A program made the translations under genes and the position numbers. The notes under the pieces were generated by a model. The model was not told the DNA's origin. It made no database searches and saw only the letters and a list, made by a program, of their open reading frames with translations. A DNA stretch of 64,000 bases from Streptococcus suis (GTDB lineage Bacteria > Bacillota > Bacilli > Lactobacillales > Streptococcaceae), in NCBI GenBank assembly GCA_002831545.1, contig CP025095.1, positions 434,001 through 498,000 of the forward strand. Reading direction: 5' to 3'. Of the stretch, positions 44,886 through 56,110 are shown piece after piece (the first letter of the stretch is position 1; each line of letters begins with the position of its first letter).

Positions 44886-44910
44886 TAGCTAGCTCTGCTA
44901 GCTTTTATTG
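44886..44910 (+). terminator. rnpB terminator
   Basis: Inverted repeat AGCTAGC / GCTAGCT with loop TCT, followed by TTTATT. Confidence 0.75.
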
Positions 44911-44922
44911 TAGAGGAAAAAA

Positions 44923-46080
44923 ATGAAAAAACAATTTGAGTTGATTGCGACGGCAGCAGCAGGTCTGGAAGCGGTTGTGGGTCGAGAAATTCGTAATCTC
45001 GGCTATGAATGTCAAGTGGAAAATGGCCGTGTTCGATTCCAAGGAGATGTAAAATCCATTATCGAAACCAATATCTGGCTGCGTTCAGCAGATAGAATTA
45101 AAATCATTGTTGGACAATTTCCAGCAAAGACTTTTGAAGAGTTGTTCCAAGGAGTTTTTAACTTGGACTGGGAAAATTACTTGCCTCTAGGCTGCAAGTT
45201 CCCTATTTCCAAGGCCAAATGTGTCAAATCGAAATTGCATAATGAACCAAGTGTGCAGGCTATTTCTAAGAAAGCAGTTGTAAAGAAACTGCAGAAACAC
45301 TTCTCTCGTCCCGAAGGGGTTCCCTTGCAAGAGATGGGGGCAGAGTTTAAAATTGAAGTGTCGATTTTGAAAGATGTGGCGACAGTCATGATTGATACGA
45401 CAGGTTCTAGTTTGTTCAAACGTGGTTATCGGGTGGAAAAAGGTGGCGCACCAATCAAAGAAAATATGGCAGCTGCTATTTTGCAATTATCGAATTGGTA
45501 TCCAGATAAACCGCTTATTGACCCTACTTGCGGCTCGGGAACTTTCTGTATTGAGGCAGCTATGTTGGCCAAAAATATAGCTCCAGGTTTGAAGAGAAGT
45601 TTTGCATTTGAGGAATGGCCGTGGGTTGAGGATCAATTGGTGGCTGCATTACGCAAAGAAGCACAAGCTTCTATCAAAACAGATTTGGTATTAGATATTG
45701 CTGGATCAGATATTGATGCTCGTATGATTGAAATTGCGAAGAAGAATGCATTGGCGGCAGGAGTTGAGCAGGATATTGTTTTCAAGCAAATGCGTGTGCA
45801 AGACTTGCGTACAGATAAAATTAATGGTGTCATTATTTCTAATCCACCTTACGGAGAACGTTTGTTGGATGATGAAGCCATTGTTACCTTGTATCGAGAA
45901 ATGGGGCAGACTTTTGAACCACTCAAAACATGGTCTAAGTTTATTCTAACTAGTGATGAGTTGTTTGAAACCCGTTTTGGACAGCAAGCGGATAAGAAAC
46001 GCAAACTATATAATGGGACCCTAAAAGTGGATCTTTATCAATTTTTTGGTCAACGAGTGAAACGTCAAGTGCAAGGATAG
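44923..46080 (+). CDS. rlmL: THUMP-domain class I SAM-dependent RNA methyltransferase (RlmL/YpsC-like)
   Basis: The 385-aa protein has an N-terminal ferredoxin-like/THUMP RNA-binding part (about 1-155) and a Rossmann methyltransferase domain with DPTCGSGTFCIEAAM (motif I) and NPPYGERL (motif IV, N2-guanine type). It corresponds to the 23S rRNA m2G methyltransferase RlmL N-terminal enzyme, YpsC in Bacillus. AGAGG precedes the ATG. It is followed after nine bases by mapZ. The exact target guanine is not proven here. Confidence 0.88.
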   Translation: MKKQFELIATAAAGLEAVVGREIRNLGYECQVENGRVRFQGDVKSIIETNIWLRSADRIKIIVGQFPAKTFEELFQGVFNLDWENYLPLGCKFPISKAKCVKSKLHNEPSVQAISKKAVVKKLQKHFSRPEGVPLQEMGAEFKIEVSILKDVATVMIDTTGSSLFKRGYRVEKGGAPIKENMAAAILQLSNWYPDKPLIDPTCGSGTFCIEAAMLAKNIAPGLKRSFAFEEWPWVEDQLVAALRKEAQASIKTDLVLDIAGSDIDARMIEIAKKNALAAGVEQDIVFKQMRVQDLRTDKINGVIISNPPYGERLLDDEAIVTLYREMGQTFEPLKTWSKFILTSDELFETRFGQQADKKRKLYNGTLKVDLYQFFGQRVKRQVQG

Positions 46081-46089
46081 GAGGACATC

Positions 46090-47544
46090 GTGGTAGAAAA
46101 AAATAGTCATCATCTTCCTTTGGATGAGGAGAAAGTTTTAGATTTTGAAGCGGCGAAAGATTTAACAATCGAAGAAGCAGTCAAAAAACATAAGGAGATT
46201 GAAGCGGGTGTGACAGAAGATGATGGTCTCTTGGATCGTTATATCAAGCAGCACCGCGCAGAAATTGAATCTCAAAAATTTGAAACCAAAATCAATCCTC
46301 TTCCTTTAGTTGAGGTGGCTGATGAGGAAAAAAATCAAGGACGTGAAAGCGCGGAAGAGGTAGAAGCAAATGAGTCTTCTCTTACGGAAGTTAGTGAGGA
46401 GATTGCTCCTATTGTAGAAGAACTTTCGGTAACTCCGATGGAAACCTTGGAAGAAACAGTGATTGCAAGTACCGTAGCAATGGAGGGGTTATCTCCAGTG
46501 ACAGATGATTCTAGTTTAGAATTGGAAGAAGATGAAGCCGAAGACTTGGACCATAGTGAGGACGCTGATAGGGATCAGAAAAAGAAATTTTACTTCTGGT
46601 CAGCAGTAGGGCTTTCAATGATTGGTGTAATGGCGACGGCGCTGGTTTGGATGAATTCTGTTAACAAATCGAATACTGCGACTTCTTCAAGTTCAACAAG
46701 TACAAGCCAGACGTCATCGACAGCATCAAGTTCGACAGATGCGAATGTGACTGCTTTTGAACAGCTCTATAATAGTTTCTTTACGGATAGTAGTTTGACC
46801 AAGCTAAAAAATTCAGAGTTTGGTAAATTAGCAGAATTGAAAGTGCTGTTGGAAAAATTGGATAAGAATTCGGACAGTTATACCAAAGCTAAAGAACAGT
46901 ATGATCATCTTGAAAAAGCCATTGCAGCCATTCAGGCCATTAATGGTCAGTTTGATAAAGAAGTCGTTGTTAATGGTGAAATTGATACAACGGCGACGGT
47001 TAAATCAGGAGAATCTCTTTCTGCGACAACGACAGGGATTAGTGCGGTTGATAGTCTATTGGCATCCGTCGTGAATTTTGGTCGTTCACAACAGGAAGTC
47101 GCTTCGGCTACGGCAGCAAGTGAGGCTGCAGTCACAAGCAACCAAGGTGCTGATGAAACTGAATCTACTGGTGTACCAGCGACAACAGAAGTCGCTTCAA
47201 CAACGGTTTCAGGATCAACAACCGACTTTGGTATTGCCGTACCAGCTGGTGTCGTCTTGCAACGTGACCGCAGTCGTGTTCCTTATAATCAAGCAATGAT
47301 TGATGATGTAAACAATGAAGCATGGAATTTCAATCCAGGTATCCTTGAAAATATTGTGACTATCTCGCAACAACGTGGGTATATAACAGGCAATCAATAT
47401 ATCTTGGAAAAAGTTAATATTATCAACGGTAATGGCTACTACAATATGTTTAAACCAGATGGGACCTACTTGTTCTCTATAAATTGTAAGACAGGCTACT
47501 TTGTCGGCAATGGTGCTGGTCATTCTGATGCCTTGGATTATTAA
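46090..47544 (+). CDS. mapZ: Mid-cell-anchored protein Z (MapZ/LocZ)
   Basis: Streptococcal division-site marker that forms rings ahead of FtsZ and is phosphorylated by StkP. The 484-aa chain has an acidic cytosolic N-terminus (1-165, with LTIEEAVKKHKEIEAGV and LLDRYIKQHRAEIE, the conserved FtsZ-contacting part), one membrane helix (168-189), a Ser/Thr-rich linker, and a two-part extracellular peptidoglycan-binding region ending in NGYYNMFKPDGTYLFSINCKTGYF. The start is GTG 46090, after AGGAGG. Its position after rlmL is conserved. Confidence 0.92.
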   Translation: MVEKNSHHLPLDEEKVLDFEAAKDLTIEEAVKKHKEIEAGVTEDDGLLDRYIKQHRAEIESQKFETKINPLPLVEVADEEKNQGRESAEEVEANESSLTEVSEEIAPIVEELSVTPMETLEETVIASTVAMEGLSPVTDDSSLELEEDEAEDLDHSEDADRDQKKKFYFWSAVGLSMIGVMATALVWMNSVNKSNTATSSSSTSTSQTSSTASSSTDANVTAFEQLYNSFFTDSSLTKLKNSEFGKLAELKVLLEKLDKNSDSYTKAKEQYDHLEKAIAAIQAINGQFDKEVVVNGEIDTTATVKSGESLSATTTGISAVDSLLASVVNFGRSQQEVASATAASEAAVTSNQGADETESTGVPATTEVASTTVSGSTTDFGIAVPAGVVLQRDRSRVPYNQAMIDDVNNEAWNFNPGILENIVTISQQRGYITGNQYILEKVNIINGNGYYNMFKPDGTYLFSINCKTGYFVGNGAGHSDALDY

Positions 47545-47547
47545 GCA

Positions 47548-47723
47548 AAAAAGAGGCTGGGCAAAAAGCTCAACCTCGCTTCTCAGGGTTCGTGTCAACA
47601 TCTCAGCGCAGTGGTTGATTGGCAGATTTGTTCGTGTTTTACACTCCAAATCTGACCTAATCAACTGTGCGGGGGTGGGAAGACGAACTCTTTTTTTGAC
47701 CAGTCGAGTTCTTTCCCGCTCCC
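47548..47723. repeat. Modular hairpin-rich intergenic repeat, family B, copy 2 (short form, inverted)
   Basis: GAGGCTGGGCAAAAAGCTCA at one edge and CGAGTTCTTTCCCGCTCCC at the other. It is the reverse complement of the skeleton at 34736-35082, without the extra hairpin cassettes. It follows mapZ directly and may end its transcript. Confidence 0.85.
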
Positions 47724-47784
47724 TTCAGATTGAAGAAAAAGTTCATTTTGGACAATTTTCTTCAATCTTTTTTCTTTATGTTGA

Positions 47785-47833
47785 AAATAAAAAACTCTCA
47801 GAAATGCCGAAATATCAATGTTTCTAAGAGTTT
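47785..47833 (-). terminator. luxS terminator
   Basis: On the minus strand, AACTCTTAGAAA and TTTCTGAGAGTT pair across a loop and are followed by TTTTTTATTTTC. The region 47834-47919 holds a further small hairpin (AGCGG/CCGCT, then TTTTTT) reading on the + strand. Confidence 0.7.
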
Positions 47834-47919
47834 AATGACTTGCTATCTTTCGCAAACTTCTTCAATTTTTTATATTTTAGGAGTTTGTCTACGTTCTGAG
47901 CGGTGTATCCGCTTTTTTG

Positions 47920-48402
47920 TTAGATTGGTTTTCTTTCAAAGGCATCTGTAGAGATTCCCTGAGAAAGGATTAGTTTGGCCCATTCTTTAGCTGAATGAAG
48001 GCTGTGGTCTTTGTAGTTACCACATGATTCAATGGTTGTTCCTGGGACATCCTCCCAAGTGATGCCTTCTGCAATTTCTTCCAAACTCGACTTGATGACT
48101 TGAGCAATCTTTTCAGAGTCTTGTTTTCCCCACATAATCATGTGGAAACCTGTCCGACACCCGAAAGGAGAGCAGTCGATTAGCCCATCGATGCGCTGGC
48201 GAATTAGTTTAGCTAATAGATGCTCGATGGTATGTAGACCAGCTGTATCCATTGCATTTTCGTTAGGTTGGATAAGGCGAATATCAAAGTTTGTAATAAT
48301 GTCTCCTTTTGGTCCGACTTCTTCAGAAATTAAGCGGATGTAAGGTGCTTTCACAATAGTGTGGTCTAGCTCGAAGCTTTCGACAGTGACTTCTTTTTTC
48401 AT
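47920..48402 (-). CDS. luxS: S-ribosylhomocysteine lyase LuxS
   Basis: Splits S-ribosylhomocysteine into homocysteine and the AI-2 precursor DPD. The 160-aa length from ATG 48402 is exact for LuxS, with metal ligands H57 and H61 (HTIEHLLA), the catalytic Cys82 (SPFGCRTGF) and Cys127 (TIESCGNY). GGAGGAAACC precedes that ATG; a TTG 12 bases earlier lies ahead of the binding site and was rejected. It is divergent from rny. Confidence 0.96.
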   Translation of the reverse strand: MKKEVTVESFELDHTIVKAPYIRLISEEVGPKGDIITNFDIRLIQPNENAMDTAGLHTIEHLLAKLIRQRIDGLIDCSPFGCRTGFHMIMWGKQDSEKIAQVIKSSLEEIAEGITWEDVPGTTIESCGNYKDHSLHSAKEWAKLILSQGISTDAFERKPI

Positions 48403-48455
48403 GGTTTCCTCCAAATAAGTGATGAATTTATTATACCATATTTGACAATTTGGAA

Positions 48456-48484
48456 TTGTGAAATCGGTTCAATTATGATAAAAT
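48456..48484 (+). promoter_or_regulatory. rny promoter
   Basis: TTGTGA (48456-48461), 17-bp spacer, extended -10 TGA-TAAAAT (48476-48484). An extended -10 for luxS on the minus strand (TGG-TATAAT, 48438-48430) lies just to the left. Confidence 0.6.
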
Positions 48485-48530
48485 AGAAACAGATTTTGTG
48501 AAAATCGAATTATAAAAAAGAGGTAGAAAT

Positions 48531-50144
48531 ATGAATATCATTACAGTAGTAGTGACTCTTGTTTCTGCTCTCATTGGTTTAGTAATTGGCTACTTTGCCA
48601 TTTCTTTGAAGATGAAATCTGCAAAAGAAACTGCAGAATTGACACTTTTAAACGCAGAACAAGAAGCTAGTAATGTTCGTGGTCGAGCAGAAGAGCAAGC
48701 TGAGGTTATTCTAAAAACAGCTGAGCGCGATCGCCAGACCTTGAAAAAAGAATTACTCTTGGAAGCTAAGGAAGAAGCTCGTAAGTACCGAGAAGAAATT
48801 GCAGAAGAATTTAAGTCAGAACGTCAAGAGTTGAAGCAAATCGAATCACGCTTGACAGAGCGGGCGACCAGCTTGGACCGCAAAGACGATAATTTGACCA
48901 ACAAGGAAAAGACTTTGGAACAAAAGGAACAAAGTCTGACCGATAAAGCTAAGCACATTGATGAGCGTGAACAAGAAGTTGTAAAACTCGAAGAACAAAA
49001 AGCTTTGGAGTTAGAACGAGTGGCGGCCCTCAGTCAAGAAGAGGCGAAGGAAATCATCCTTACCGATACACGTGATAAACTGACGCATGAAATTGCGACT
49101 CGTATCAAGGAAGCAGAGCGTGAAGTAAAAGAACGTTCTGACAAGATGGCAAAGGACTTGTTAGCCCAAGCGATGCAACGCATATCAGGTGAATATGTGG
49201 CTGAGCAGACGATTACATCGGTTCATTTACCGGATGATGCGATGAAGGGACGGATTATTGGACGTGAGGGTCGAAATATTCGTACCTTTGAAAGTCTCAC
49301 AGGTATCGATGTTATCATTGATGATACACCCGAAGTGGTTGTTCTATCAGGTTTTGATCCAATTCGCCGTGAGATTGCCCGTATGACCATGGAGACCTTG
49401 CTTCAAGATGGTCGTATTCATCCAGCTCGTATTGAGGAGTTGGTTGAGAAATACCGTGTAGAGATGGATAATCGTATTCGTGAGTATGGGGAAGCTGCTG
49501 CTTATGAAGTTGGGGCACCAAACCTCCATCCAGACTTGATTAAAATCATGGGACGTTTGCATTTCCGTACCTCTTACGGACAAAATGTTCTTCGCCACTC
49601 AATCGAAGTTGCTAAATTAGCAGGTGTCCTCGCTGCTGAGTTGGGCGAGAATGTGAATTTGGCACGGCGAGCTGGTTTCCTCCATGATGTTGGTAAGGCA
49701 ATTGACCGTGAGGTTGATGGTAGCCACGTTGAAATCGGTACAGAATTGGCTAAGAAATATAAAGAGAATCCAATTGTTATCAATGCGATTGCTAGTCACC
49801 ATGGCGATGTAGAAGCGACAAGTACTATTGCAGTTATTGTGGCTGCAGCAGATGCTCTGAGCGCTGCTCGTCCAGGTTCGCGTCGTGAATCTATGGAAGC
49901 CTACATCAAACGTCTGCAAGACTTGGAAGAAATCGCCAACAGTTTTGAAGGGATTAAACAATCCTATGCTATTCAGGCTGGTCGTGAAATTCGGATTATC
50001 GTTCATCCTAACAAGGTCACTGATGATCAGATTACCATCTTGGCCCATGATGTTCGTGAGAAAATTGAGAATAACTTGGATTATCCAGGAAATATCAAGA
50101 TCACTGTCATTCGTGAAACAAGAGCGACAGATATTGCTAAATAA
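48531..50144 (+). CDS. rny: Ribonuclease Y
   Basis: Membrane-bound endoribonuclease that begins bulk mRNA decay. The 537-aa protein has an N-terminal membrane helix (about 2-24), a long coiled-coil (30-210), a KH domain ([15 protein letters not shown]), and an HD domain with the metal pair in [12 protein letters not shown]. Length and order are standard. AAGAGGTAG precedes the ATG, and a strong terminator follows. Confidence 0.96.
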   Translation: MNIITVVVTLVSALIGLVIGYFAISLKMKSAKETAELTLLNAEQEASNVRGRAEEQAEVILKTAERDRQTLKKELLLEAKEEARKYREEIAEEFKSERQELKQIESRLTERATSLDRKDDNLTNKEKTLEQKEQSLTDKAKHIDEREQEVVKLEEQKALELERVAALSQEEAKEIILTDTRDKLTHEIATRIKEAEREVKERSDKMAKDLLAQAMQRISGEYVAEQTITSVHLPDDAMKGRIIGREGRNIRTFESLTGIDVIIDDTPEVVVLSGFDPIRREIARMTMETLLQDGRIHPARIEELVEKYRVEMDNRIREYGEAAAYEVGAPNLHPDLIKIMGRLHFRTSYGQNVLRHSIEVAKLAGVLAAELGENVNLARRAGFLHDVGKAIDREVDGSHVEIGTELAKKYKENPIVINAIASHHGDVEATSTIAVIVAAADALSAARPGSRRESMEAYIKRLQDLEEIANSFEGIKQSYAIQAGREIRIIVHPNKVTDDQITILAHDVREKIENNLDYPGNIKITVIRETRATDIAK

Positions 50145-50149
50145 GTCAG

Positions 50150-50884
<735 letters not shown>

Positions 50885-50916
50885 TAGAACCTTAATAGAA
50901 AGTAGAGAATAGAACT

Positions 50917-51231
50917 ATGATGTTGAAACCATCTATCGATACCTTGTTGGACAAGGTACCATCTAAATATTCCTTGGTTATTCTTGAGGCAAAACGTGCC
51001 CATGAATTAGAAGCTGGCGCAAAACCAACTCAAGAATTTACTTCAGTAAAGTCAACCCTTCGTGCCTTGGAAGAAATTGAATCTGGTAATGTGGTTATCC
51101 ACCCAGATCCAGAAGCAAAACGTGAGGCAGTTCGTCGCCGTGCGGAAGAAGCGAAACGTCTGGCAGAAGAAGAAGAGAAGAAAATCAAAGAACAAATCGC
51201 CAAAGAAAAAGAAGAAGGCGAAAAGATTTAA
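50917..51231 (+). CDS. rpoZ: RNA polymerase omega subunit
   Basis: Small RNA polymerase assembly subunit of 104 aa, showing [31 protein letters not shown] and the [17 protein letters not shown] helix. The C-terminal third is a highly charged helix of Lys and Glu, as in other streptococcal omega. It lies 32 bp after gmk and is followed by priA. Confidence 0.95.
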   Translation: MMLKPSIDTLLDKVPSKYSLVILEAKRAHELEAGAKPTQEFTSVKSTLRALEEIESGNVVIHPDPEAKREAVRRRAEEAKRLAEEEEKKIKEQIAKEKEEGEKI

Positions 51232-51300
51232 TAAAAAACTCGGTTGGGCTTGCCATCCGGGTTTCTTTTCACTTATGGACATTCAAAGAAAGGAGGTCCT

Positions 51301-53691
51301 ATGTTAGCACAAGTTATTGTGGATGTCCCCTTGATGCAGACCGATCAAGCTTATTCTTATCGGATTCCTGCTGAGTTGGAAGAGGGGCTTATGGTTGGTG
51401 TACGAGTCCATGTACCCTTTGGCAAGGGCAATCGCCTCATTCAAGGGATTGTAGTTGACTTGATTGATGAAGATGATGCACTTGATTTGCAGGATTTGAA
51501 AGAGATTGCGGAAGTTTTGGACTATCGTCCTGTTCTCAATCAAGAGCAATTTTGGTTGGCGGACCAGATGAGGAAGTCGGTCTTCTCCTATAAAATTACC
51601 CTCTTAAAATCCATGTTGCCAAGTCTTCTCAATTCCACCTATGACAAATTACTCAGACCGGGGAATGGCTTGGAAATGGCAGAGCAGGTCAGTCTGTTCG
51701 GTGATAAGGACCAGATTCGTTTTTCTGACTTAGACGTGAAAGAGCAAGGAAAAATCATGCGTCTGGCCCAGTCAGGGAAAATCTTGGTAGACTATGTGGC
51801 CAAGGATAAAAAGCAAATCAAGACAGAAAAATGGTACCGGGTTTGTCTAGATAAATTGCACGATGCAGACATCAGCAATCGGGCTAAAAAACGGCAGCAA
51901 TTAAGAGAATTTCTTTTGACTCATCCTGAAGACCAGCTCCTTTCAAACCTAAAATCGGACTATTCAGCTGATACGCTCCGCTATTTCCAAGAAAAAGGCT
52001 ATATAGAAGTCTGGGAAGAGGAAGTGTCACGGACTCAGGGAGTTTTTGATAAGGTGGAAAAAACGCAGGCCCTGGATTTGAATCCAGAGCAGGCGATTGC
52101 AGTTCGGGAGATTGTGGCCTCTATCGGTCAGGAAAGCCAGACCTTTCTTCTCCAAGGAGTGACTGGCTCTGGGAAGACGGAGGTTTATCTGCAGGTTATT
52201 GATAGGGTTCTGAAGATGGGGAAAACAGCTATTATGCTGGTGCCTGAAATTTCCTTGACTCCTCAAATGACCAATCGTTTTATTTCTCGTTTTGGTCAGC
52301 AGGTTGCCATTCTCCACTCTGGACTGTCGGATGGAGAGAAGTATGACGAGTGGCGGAAGATTGAGGCAGGCAATGCCCAGGTGGTTGTCGGGGCCCGTTC
52401 GGCCATTTTTGCCCCTTTGACAAACTTGGGTGTTATCATCATTGATGAGGAGCATGAGGCGACCTACAAGCAGGACAGTAATCCACGCTATCATGCGCGT
52501 GATGTAGCAAAGTTGCGGGCAGACTACAATCGAGCGACTCTGGTTTTGGGTTCGGCTACCCCTAGCCTTGAAACACGGGCTCGGGCTAGTCGAGGTGTTT
52601 ATGGTAGGTTAACGCTCAACCAACGTGCTAATCCCTTGGCTCGTATTCCAGAAGTGGAAGTTGTGGATTTTCGAGATTACATTGGTCAGCAGGAGGCTAG
52701 CAATTTCACCCCTGTTTTGATTGAGAAGATTAGAGAAAAATTGGCTCGTAAGGAACAGGTCGTTCTCATGTTAAATCGGCGTGGCTATTCTTCTTTTGTC
52801 ATGTGTCGGGATTGTGGGACTGTGGACCAGTGTCCAAATTGTGATATTTCCCTAACGCTTCACATGGATACAAAAACCATGAATTGCCACTACTGTGGTT
52901 TTCAAAAAGGAATTCCCCAGACCTGTCCAAACTGTCAAAGTCGTTCCATTCGCTATTATGGAACTGGTACGCAAAAGGCCTACGATGAGTTACAGGAGCT
53001 CTTGCCAGAGGCCAGAATTTTGCGGATGGATGTAGATACCACCAAGAAAAAAGGTGCTCATGAGGACTTGCTCGAACGGTTTGGTCGAGGCGAAGCGGAT
53101 ATTCTTCTAGGAACTCAGATGATTGCCAAGGGCTTGGATTTTCCAAATGTGACCCTAGTTGGCGTGCTCAATGCGGATACGGCTCTGAATTTGCCTGATT
53201 TTCGGTCTTCTGAGCGGACCTTCCAGTTGCTGACTCAGGTAGCTGGTCGGGCTGGGCGAGCTGATAAGGAAGGAGAGGTCCTGATTCAGACCTATAACCC
53301 CAATCATTATGCCATTGCTTTTGCCAAAGAGCAGGACTATGAAGGTTTCTATCGTTATGAGATGGGCATTCGGAAAAATCTTGGCTATCCACCTTACTAT
53401 TTTACAGTTGGTCTAACCTTTTCGCACAAGTCGGAAGAATTTGTCGTGAAAAAAGCCTATGAAACTGTAGCCTTTCTCCGTCAACACTTAACAGATGCAA
53501 TTCAAATCCTGGGACCGACGCCCAAGCCTATTGCCAGAACCCATAATCTCTACCACTACCAGATCATCTTGAAATACCGGCAGGAAGACCGTTTGGAAGA
53601 GGTATTGAATCAGATTTTGGATTGGACGCAGGAGAGAGAAAATCAAGATTTGCGGTTGATTATTGATAATGAACCACAGAATATGATGTAA
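51301..53691 (+). CDS. priA: Primosomal protein N', replication restart helicase PriA
   Basis: Reloads the replisome at stalled forks. From ATG 51301 the protein is 796 aa: an N-terminal 3'-DNA-binding domain (MLAQVIVDVPLMQTDQ...), a helicase core with Walker A GVTGSGKTE and DEEHE, and a zinc region with four CxxC pairs (CRDCG, CPNCD, CHYCG, CPNCQ) inside helicase lobe 2. AAAGGAGGTCCT is directly upstream of ATG 51301, so the longer frame from 51244 was not used. Confidence 0.95.
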   Translation: MLAQVIVDVPLMQTDQAYSYRIPAELEEGLMVGVRVHVPFGKGNRLIQGIVVDLIDEDDALDLQDLKEIAEVLDYRPVLNQEQFWLADQMRKSVFSYKITLLKSMLPSLLNSTYDKLLRPGNGLEMAEQVSLFGDKDQIRFSDLDVKEQGKIMRLAQSGKILVDYVAKDKKQIKTEKWYRVCLDKLHDADISNRAKKRQQLREFLLTHPEDQLLSNLKSDYSADTLRYFQEKGYIEVWEEEVSRTQGVFDKVEKTQALDLNPEQAIAVREIVASIGQESQTFLLQGVTGSGKTEVYLQVIDRVLKMGKTAIMLVPEISLTPQMTNRFISRFGQQVAILHSGLSDGEKYDEWRKIEAGNAQVVVGARSAIFAPLTNLGVIIIDEEHEATYKQDSNPRYHARDVAKLRADYNRATLVLGSATPSLETRARASRGVYGRLTLNQRANPLARIPEVEVVDFRDYIGQQEASNFTPVLIEKIREKLARKEQVVLMLNRRGYSSFVMCRDCGTVDQCPNCDISLTLHMDTKTMNCHYCGFQKGIPQTCPNCQSRSIRYYGTGTQKAYDELQELLPEARILRMDVDTTKKKGAHEDLLERFGRGEADILLGTQMIAKGLDFPNVTLVGVLNADTALNLPDFRSSERTFQLLTQVAGRAGRADKEGEVLIQTYNPNHYAIAFAKEQDYEGFYRYEMGIRKNLGYPPYYFTVGLTFSHKSEEFVVKKAYETVAFLRQHLTDAIQILGPTPKPIARTHNLYHYQIILKYRQEDRLEEVLNQILDWTQERENQDLRLIIDNEPQNMM

Positions 53692-53718
53692 AGTCGAGCA
53701 ATCGGCTTTATTTTTTTT
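53689..53718 (+). terminator. Terminator overlapping the priA stop codon
   Basis: Stem TAAAGTCGA / TCGGCTTTA with loop GCAA, then TTTTTTTT. The priA stop codon TAA is the first three bases of the stem. Confidence 0.85.
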
Positions 53719-53768
53719 GCGTTAAAAGGCTTTAAATAGGCATGAATTAAGGAAAAAATAAGCAAAAA

Positions 53769-53777
53769 TGGTATAAT
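53769..53777 (+). promoter_or_regulatory. fmt promoter (extended -10)
   Basis: TGG-TATAAT at 53769-53777; no convincing -35. It sits 58 bp before the fmt start. Confidence 0.55.
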
Positions 53778-53834
53778 TAAGGGATAATAGAATTAGTAGA
53801 AACCTTATAGAGTAAAGGAGATGAGAAAGCAAAG

Positions 53835-54773
53835 ATGACAAAGTTGATTTTTATGGGAACGCCAGCGTTTTCAGCGACGGTCTTAAGAGGGCTCTTAGCT
53901 GATGGAAATTACAACATACTGGCTGTTGTTACCCAGCCTGACCGAGCTGTTGGACGAAAAAAAGTCATCCAAATGACACCTGTGAAAGAAGTAGCCTTGG
54001 AATACAATTTACCAGTCTATCAACCAGAGAAGCTATCTGGAAGTCAAGAAATGGATGAGCTGATGAATTTAGGAGCAGATGGGATTGTGACGGCAGCTTT
54101 TGGGCAATTCCTACCAACCAAATTATTGAACTCAGTTGACTTTGCAGTCAATGTTCATGCTTCTCTTCTTCCTAAATACCGTGGCGGTGCCCCTATTCAT
54201 TACGCTTTGATTAACGGTGATGAACGTGCCGGCGTAACCATCATGGAAATGGTTAAGGAAATGGATGCCGGTGACATGATTTCCAGCGATAGCATTGCTA
54301 TTGAAGAAAGTGACAACGTCGGCACCTTGTTTGAAAAGTTGGCTGTTGTTGGTCGGGATTTATTATTACAATCCTTACCAGCCTATATTGCTGGTGACTT
54401 GAAACCAGTCGCTCAAAATCCAGAACAGGTAACCTTCTCACCAAATATCCAGCCAGAAGAAGAGGTACTGGATTGGAATAAGACAGCTCGTCAACTATTT
54501 AATCACATTCGCGGTATGTACCCGTGGCCAGTTGCCTATACCTATTGGCAAGGCGAACGGTTTAAAATTCAAGAAGCTGTTGAAGTAGGAGGTGAAGGAC
54601 CAGTCGGTCGGGTTATTGCTCGAAGCAAGAAAGAATTGGTCATTGCGACAGGTCAGGGAGCCCTTTCTCTGAAAACTGTCCAGCCAGCTGGTAAGCCAAA
54701 AATGACCATTGCAGACTTTTTAAATGGTGCAGGTCGAGATATTGCAGTAGGAGATCAATTTGGTGGTCAATAA
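53835..54773 (+). CDS. fmt: Methionyl-tRNA formyltransferase
   Basis: Formylates initiator Met-tRNA using 10-formyl-tetrahydrofolate. The 312-aa protein begins [12 protein letters not shown] and has the catalytic segment [19 protein letters not shown] (Asn, His) and the later Asp in MDAGDMI, followed by the C-terminal OB-fold tRNA-binding domain. AAAGGAGATGAG lies upstream. It overlaps rsmB by about a dozen bases, a coupling seen in many Firmicutes. Confidence 0.96.
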   Translation: MTKLIFMGTPAFSATVLRGLLADGNYNILAVVTQPDRAVGRKKVIQMTPVKEVALEYNLPVYQPEKLSGSQEMDELMNLGADGIVTAAFGQFLPTKLLNSVDFAVNVHASLLPKYRGGAPIHYALINGDERAGVTIMEMVKEMDAGDMISSDSIAIEESDNVGTLFEKLAVVGRDLLLQSLPAYIAGDLKPVAQNPEQVTFSPNIQPEEEVLDWNKTARQLFNHIRGMYPWPVAYTYWQGERFKIQEAVEVGGEGPVGRVIARSKKELVIATGQGALSLKTVQPAGKPKMTIADFLNGAGRDIAVGDQFGGQ

Positions 54774-56073
54774 ACATGAAACAGCAAGGAGTTTAGCCTT
54801 ATCTGTATTGGAACAAGTCTTTGATCAAGGAGCTTATTCCAATATCGCACTCAATAAGGCTCTAGAATCTTCTCCTTTATCAACACAGGACAAGGGCTTG
54901 GCGACTGAGTTGGTCTATGGGACGGTTTCTCGTAAAATTACCCTAGAGTGGTATTTGGCACATTTTATCGAAGATAGGGAAAAGTTGGACACTTGGGTCT
55001 ACTATCTCCTCAAGTTGAGCCTCTACCAGTTGGTATATTTGGACAAATTGCCCCCCCACGCAGTTGTCAATGAGGCAGTTAATATTGCCAAGCGAAAGCC
55101 TGGAACAGACAAGTTTGTCAACGCTATTTTGCGTAAGCTTAGTCAGGATTCGTTGCCGAAACCAGCAGATATTAAAAGAAAGAACAAACGTCTATCCGTT
55201 CAGTATTCTGTTCCAGTTTGGTTGGTCCAAACCCTGATTGCAGAATATGGCGATGAACGTGCAGAGAAGATTTTCCAAAGCTTACATGATCGGAATAAGG
55301 CTAGCGTACGCGTGACGGATGGTCAACAAGTGGAGCGATTGGCAGAGGAACTAGATGCCCAACGCTCTCAGTTATCACCAGTTGGGTTGGTTAAATCTCA
55401 GGGACACTTTGCGGGGATAGATTATTTCAAGGAAGGGCTTATCACTATTCAAGACGAAACCAGTCAATTGGTAGCTCCGACTTTGGATATTCAAGGAGAT
55501 GAAATCATCTTGGATGCCTGTGCGGCTCCGGGTGGAAAAACCTGTCACATGGCCAGCTATTTAACAAGTGGTAAAGTTATTGCTCTTGATTTATACGAGC
55601 ATAAACTGACCCTGATTGAAGAAAACGCACGTCGTTTAGGCCTAGCAGATAAGATTGAGACCAAAGGTCTGGACGCCAGTCGTGTTCATGAGGAATTTGG
55701 TCCAGATACCTTTGATAAAATCCTAGTAGATGCCCCATGTTCAGGTATTGGACTCATCCGCCGTAAGCCAGATATTCGTTATAACAAGGCATCGATGGAC
55801 TTTGATTCTCTAAAGACTATCCAGTTGCAGATACTGGACAGTGTTTGCCAAAGCTTGAAAATTGGTGGTATAATAACCTATAGCACATGTACGATTATTG
55901 CTAAGGAAAATCAAGAGGTTATTCAAGAATTTCTGCAAAACCATCCCAATTTTGAACAGGTGACACTAGAGCACCCTCAAATAGATATTATGGTGGATGG
56001 CTGCTTGTTGATAACCCCTGAACAGTATAAGACAGATGGCTTTTTCATCGGTCAACTTAGACGAAAATCCTAG
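54760..56073 (+). CDS. rsmB: 16S rRNA (cytosine-967-C5)-methyltransferase RsmB
   Basis: Makes m5C967 in 16S rRNA. The 437-aa protein has an N-terminal NusB-like RNA-binding domain (1-135) and a Rossmann domain with [10 protein letters not shown] (SAM motif), the catalytic cysteine in [15 protein letters not shown] and the second cysteine in YSTCTI. AGGAGA (54749-54754) serves either TTG 54760 or GTG 54763; the two differ by one residue. The gene overlaps the end of fmt and is followed by pppL. Confidence 0.95.
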   Translation: MVVNKHETARSLALSVLEQVFDQGAYSNIALNKALESSPLSTQDKGLATELVYGTVSRKITLEWYLAHFIEDREKLDTWVYYLLKLSLYQLVYLDKLPPHAVVNEAVNIAKRKPGTDKFVNAILRKLSQDSLPKPADIKRKNKRLSVQYSVPVWLVQTLIAEYGDERAEKIFQSLHDRNKASVRVTDGQQVERLAEELDAQRSQLSPVGLVKSQGHFAGIDYFKEGLITIQDETSQLVAPTLDIQGDEIILDACAAPGGKTCHMASYLTSGKVIALDLYEHKLTLIEENARRLGLADKIETKGLDASRVHEEFGPDTFDKILVDAPCSGIGLIRRKPDIRYNKASMDFDSLKTIQLQILDSVCQSLKIGGIITYSTCTIIAKENQEVIQEFLQNHPNFEQVTLEHPQIDIMVDGCLLITPEQYKTDGFFIGQLRRKS

Positions 56074-56110
56074 AATAAGAGGAGGAAGTTGCTTAGCAAC
56101 GATAAAAATT

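Noticed and set aside
51244..51300. N-terminal extension of PriA by 19 residues
   Set aside because: AAAGGAGGTCCT lies immediately before ATG 51301, and the family N-terminus begins there.
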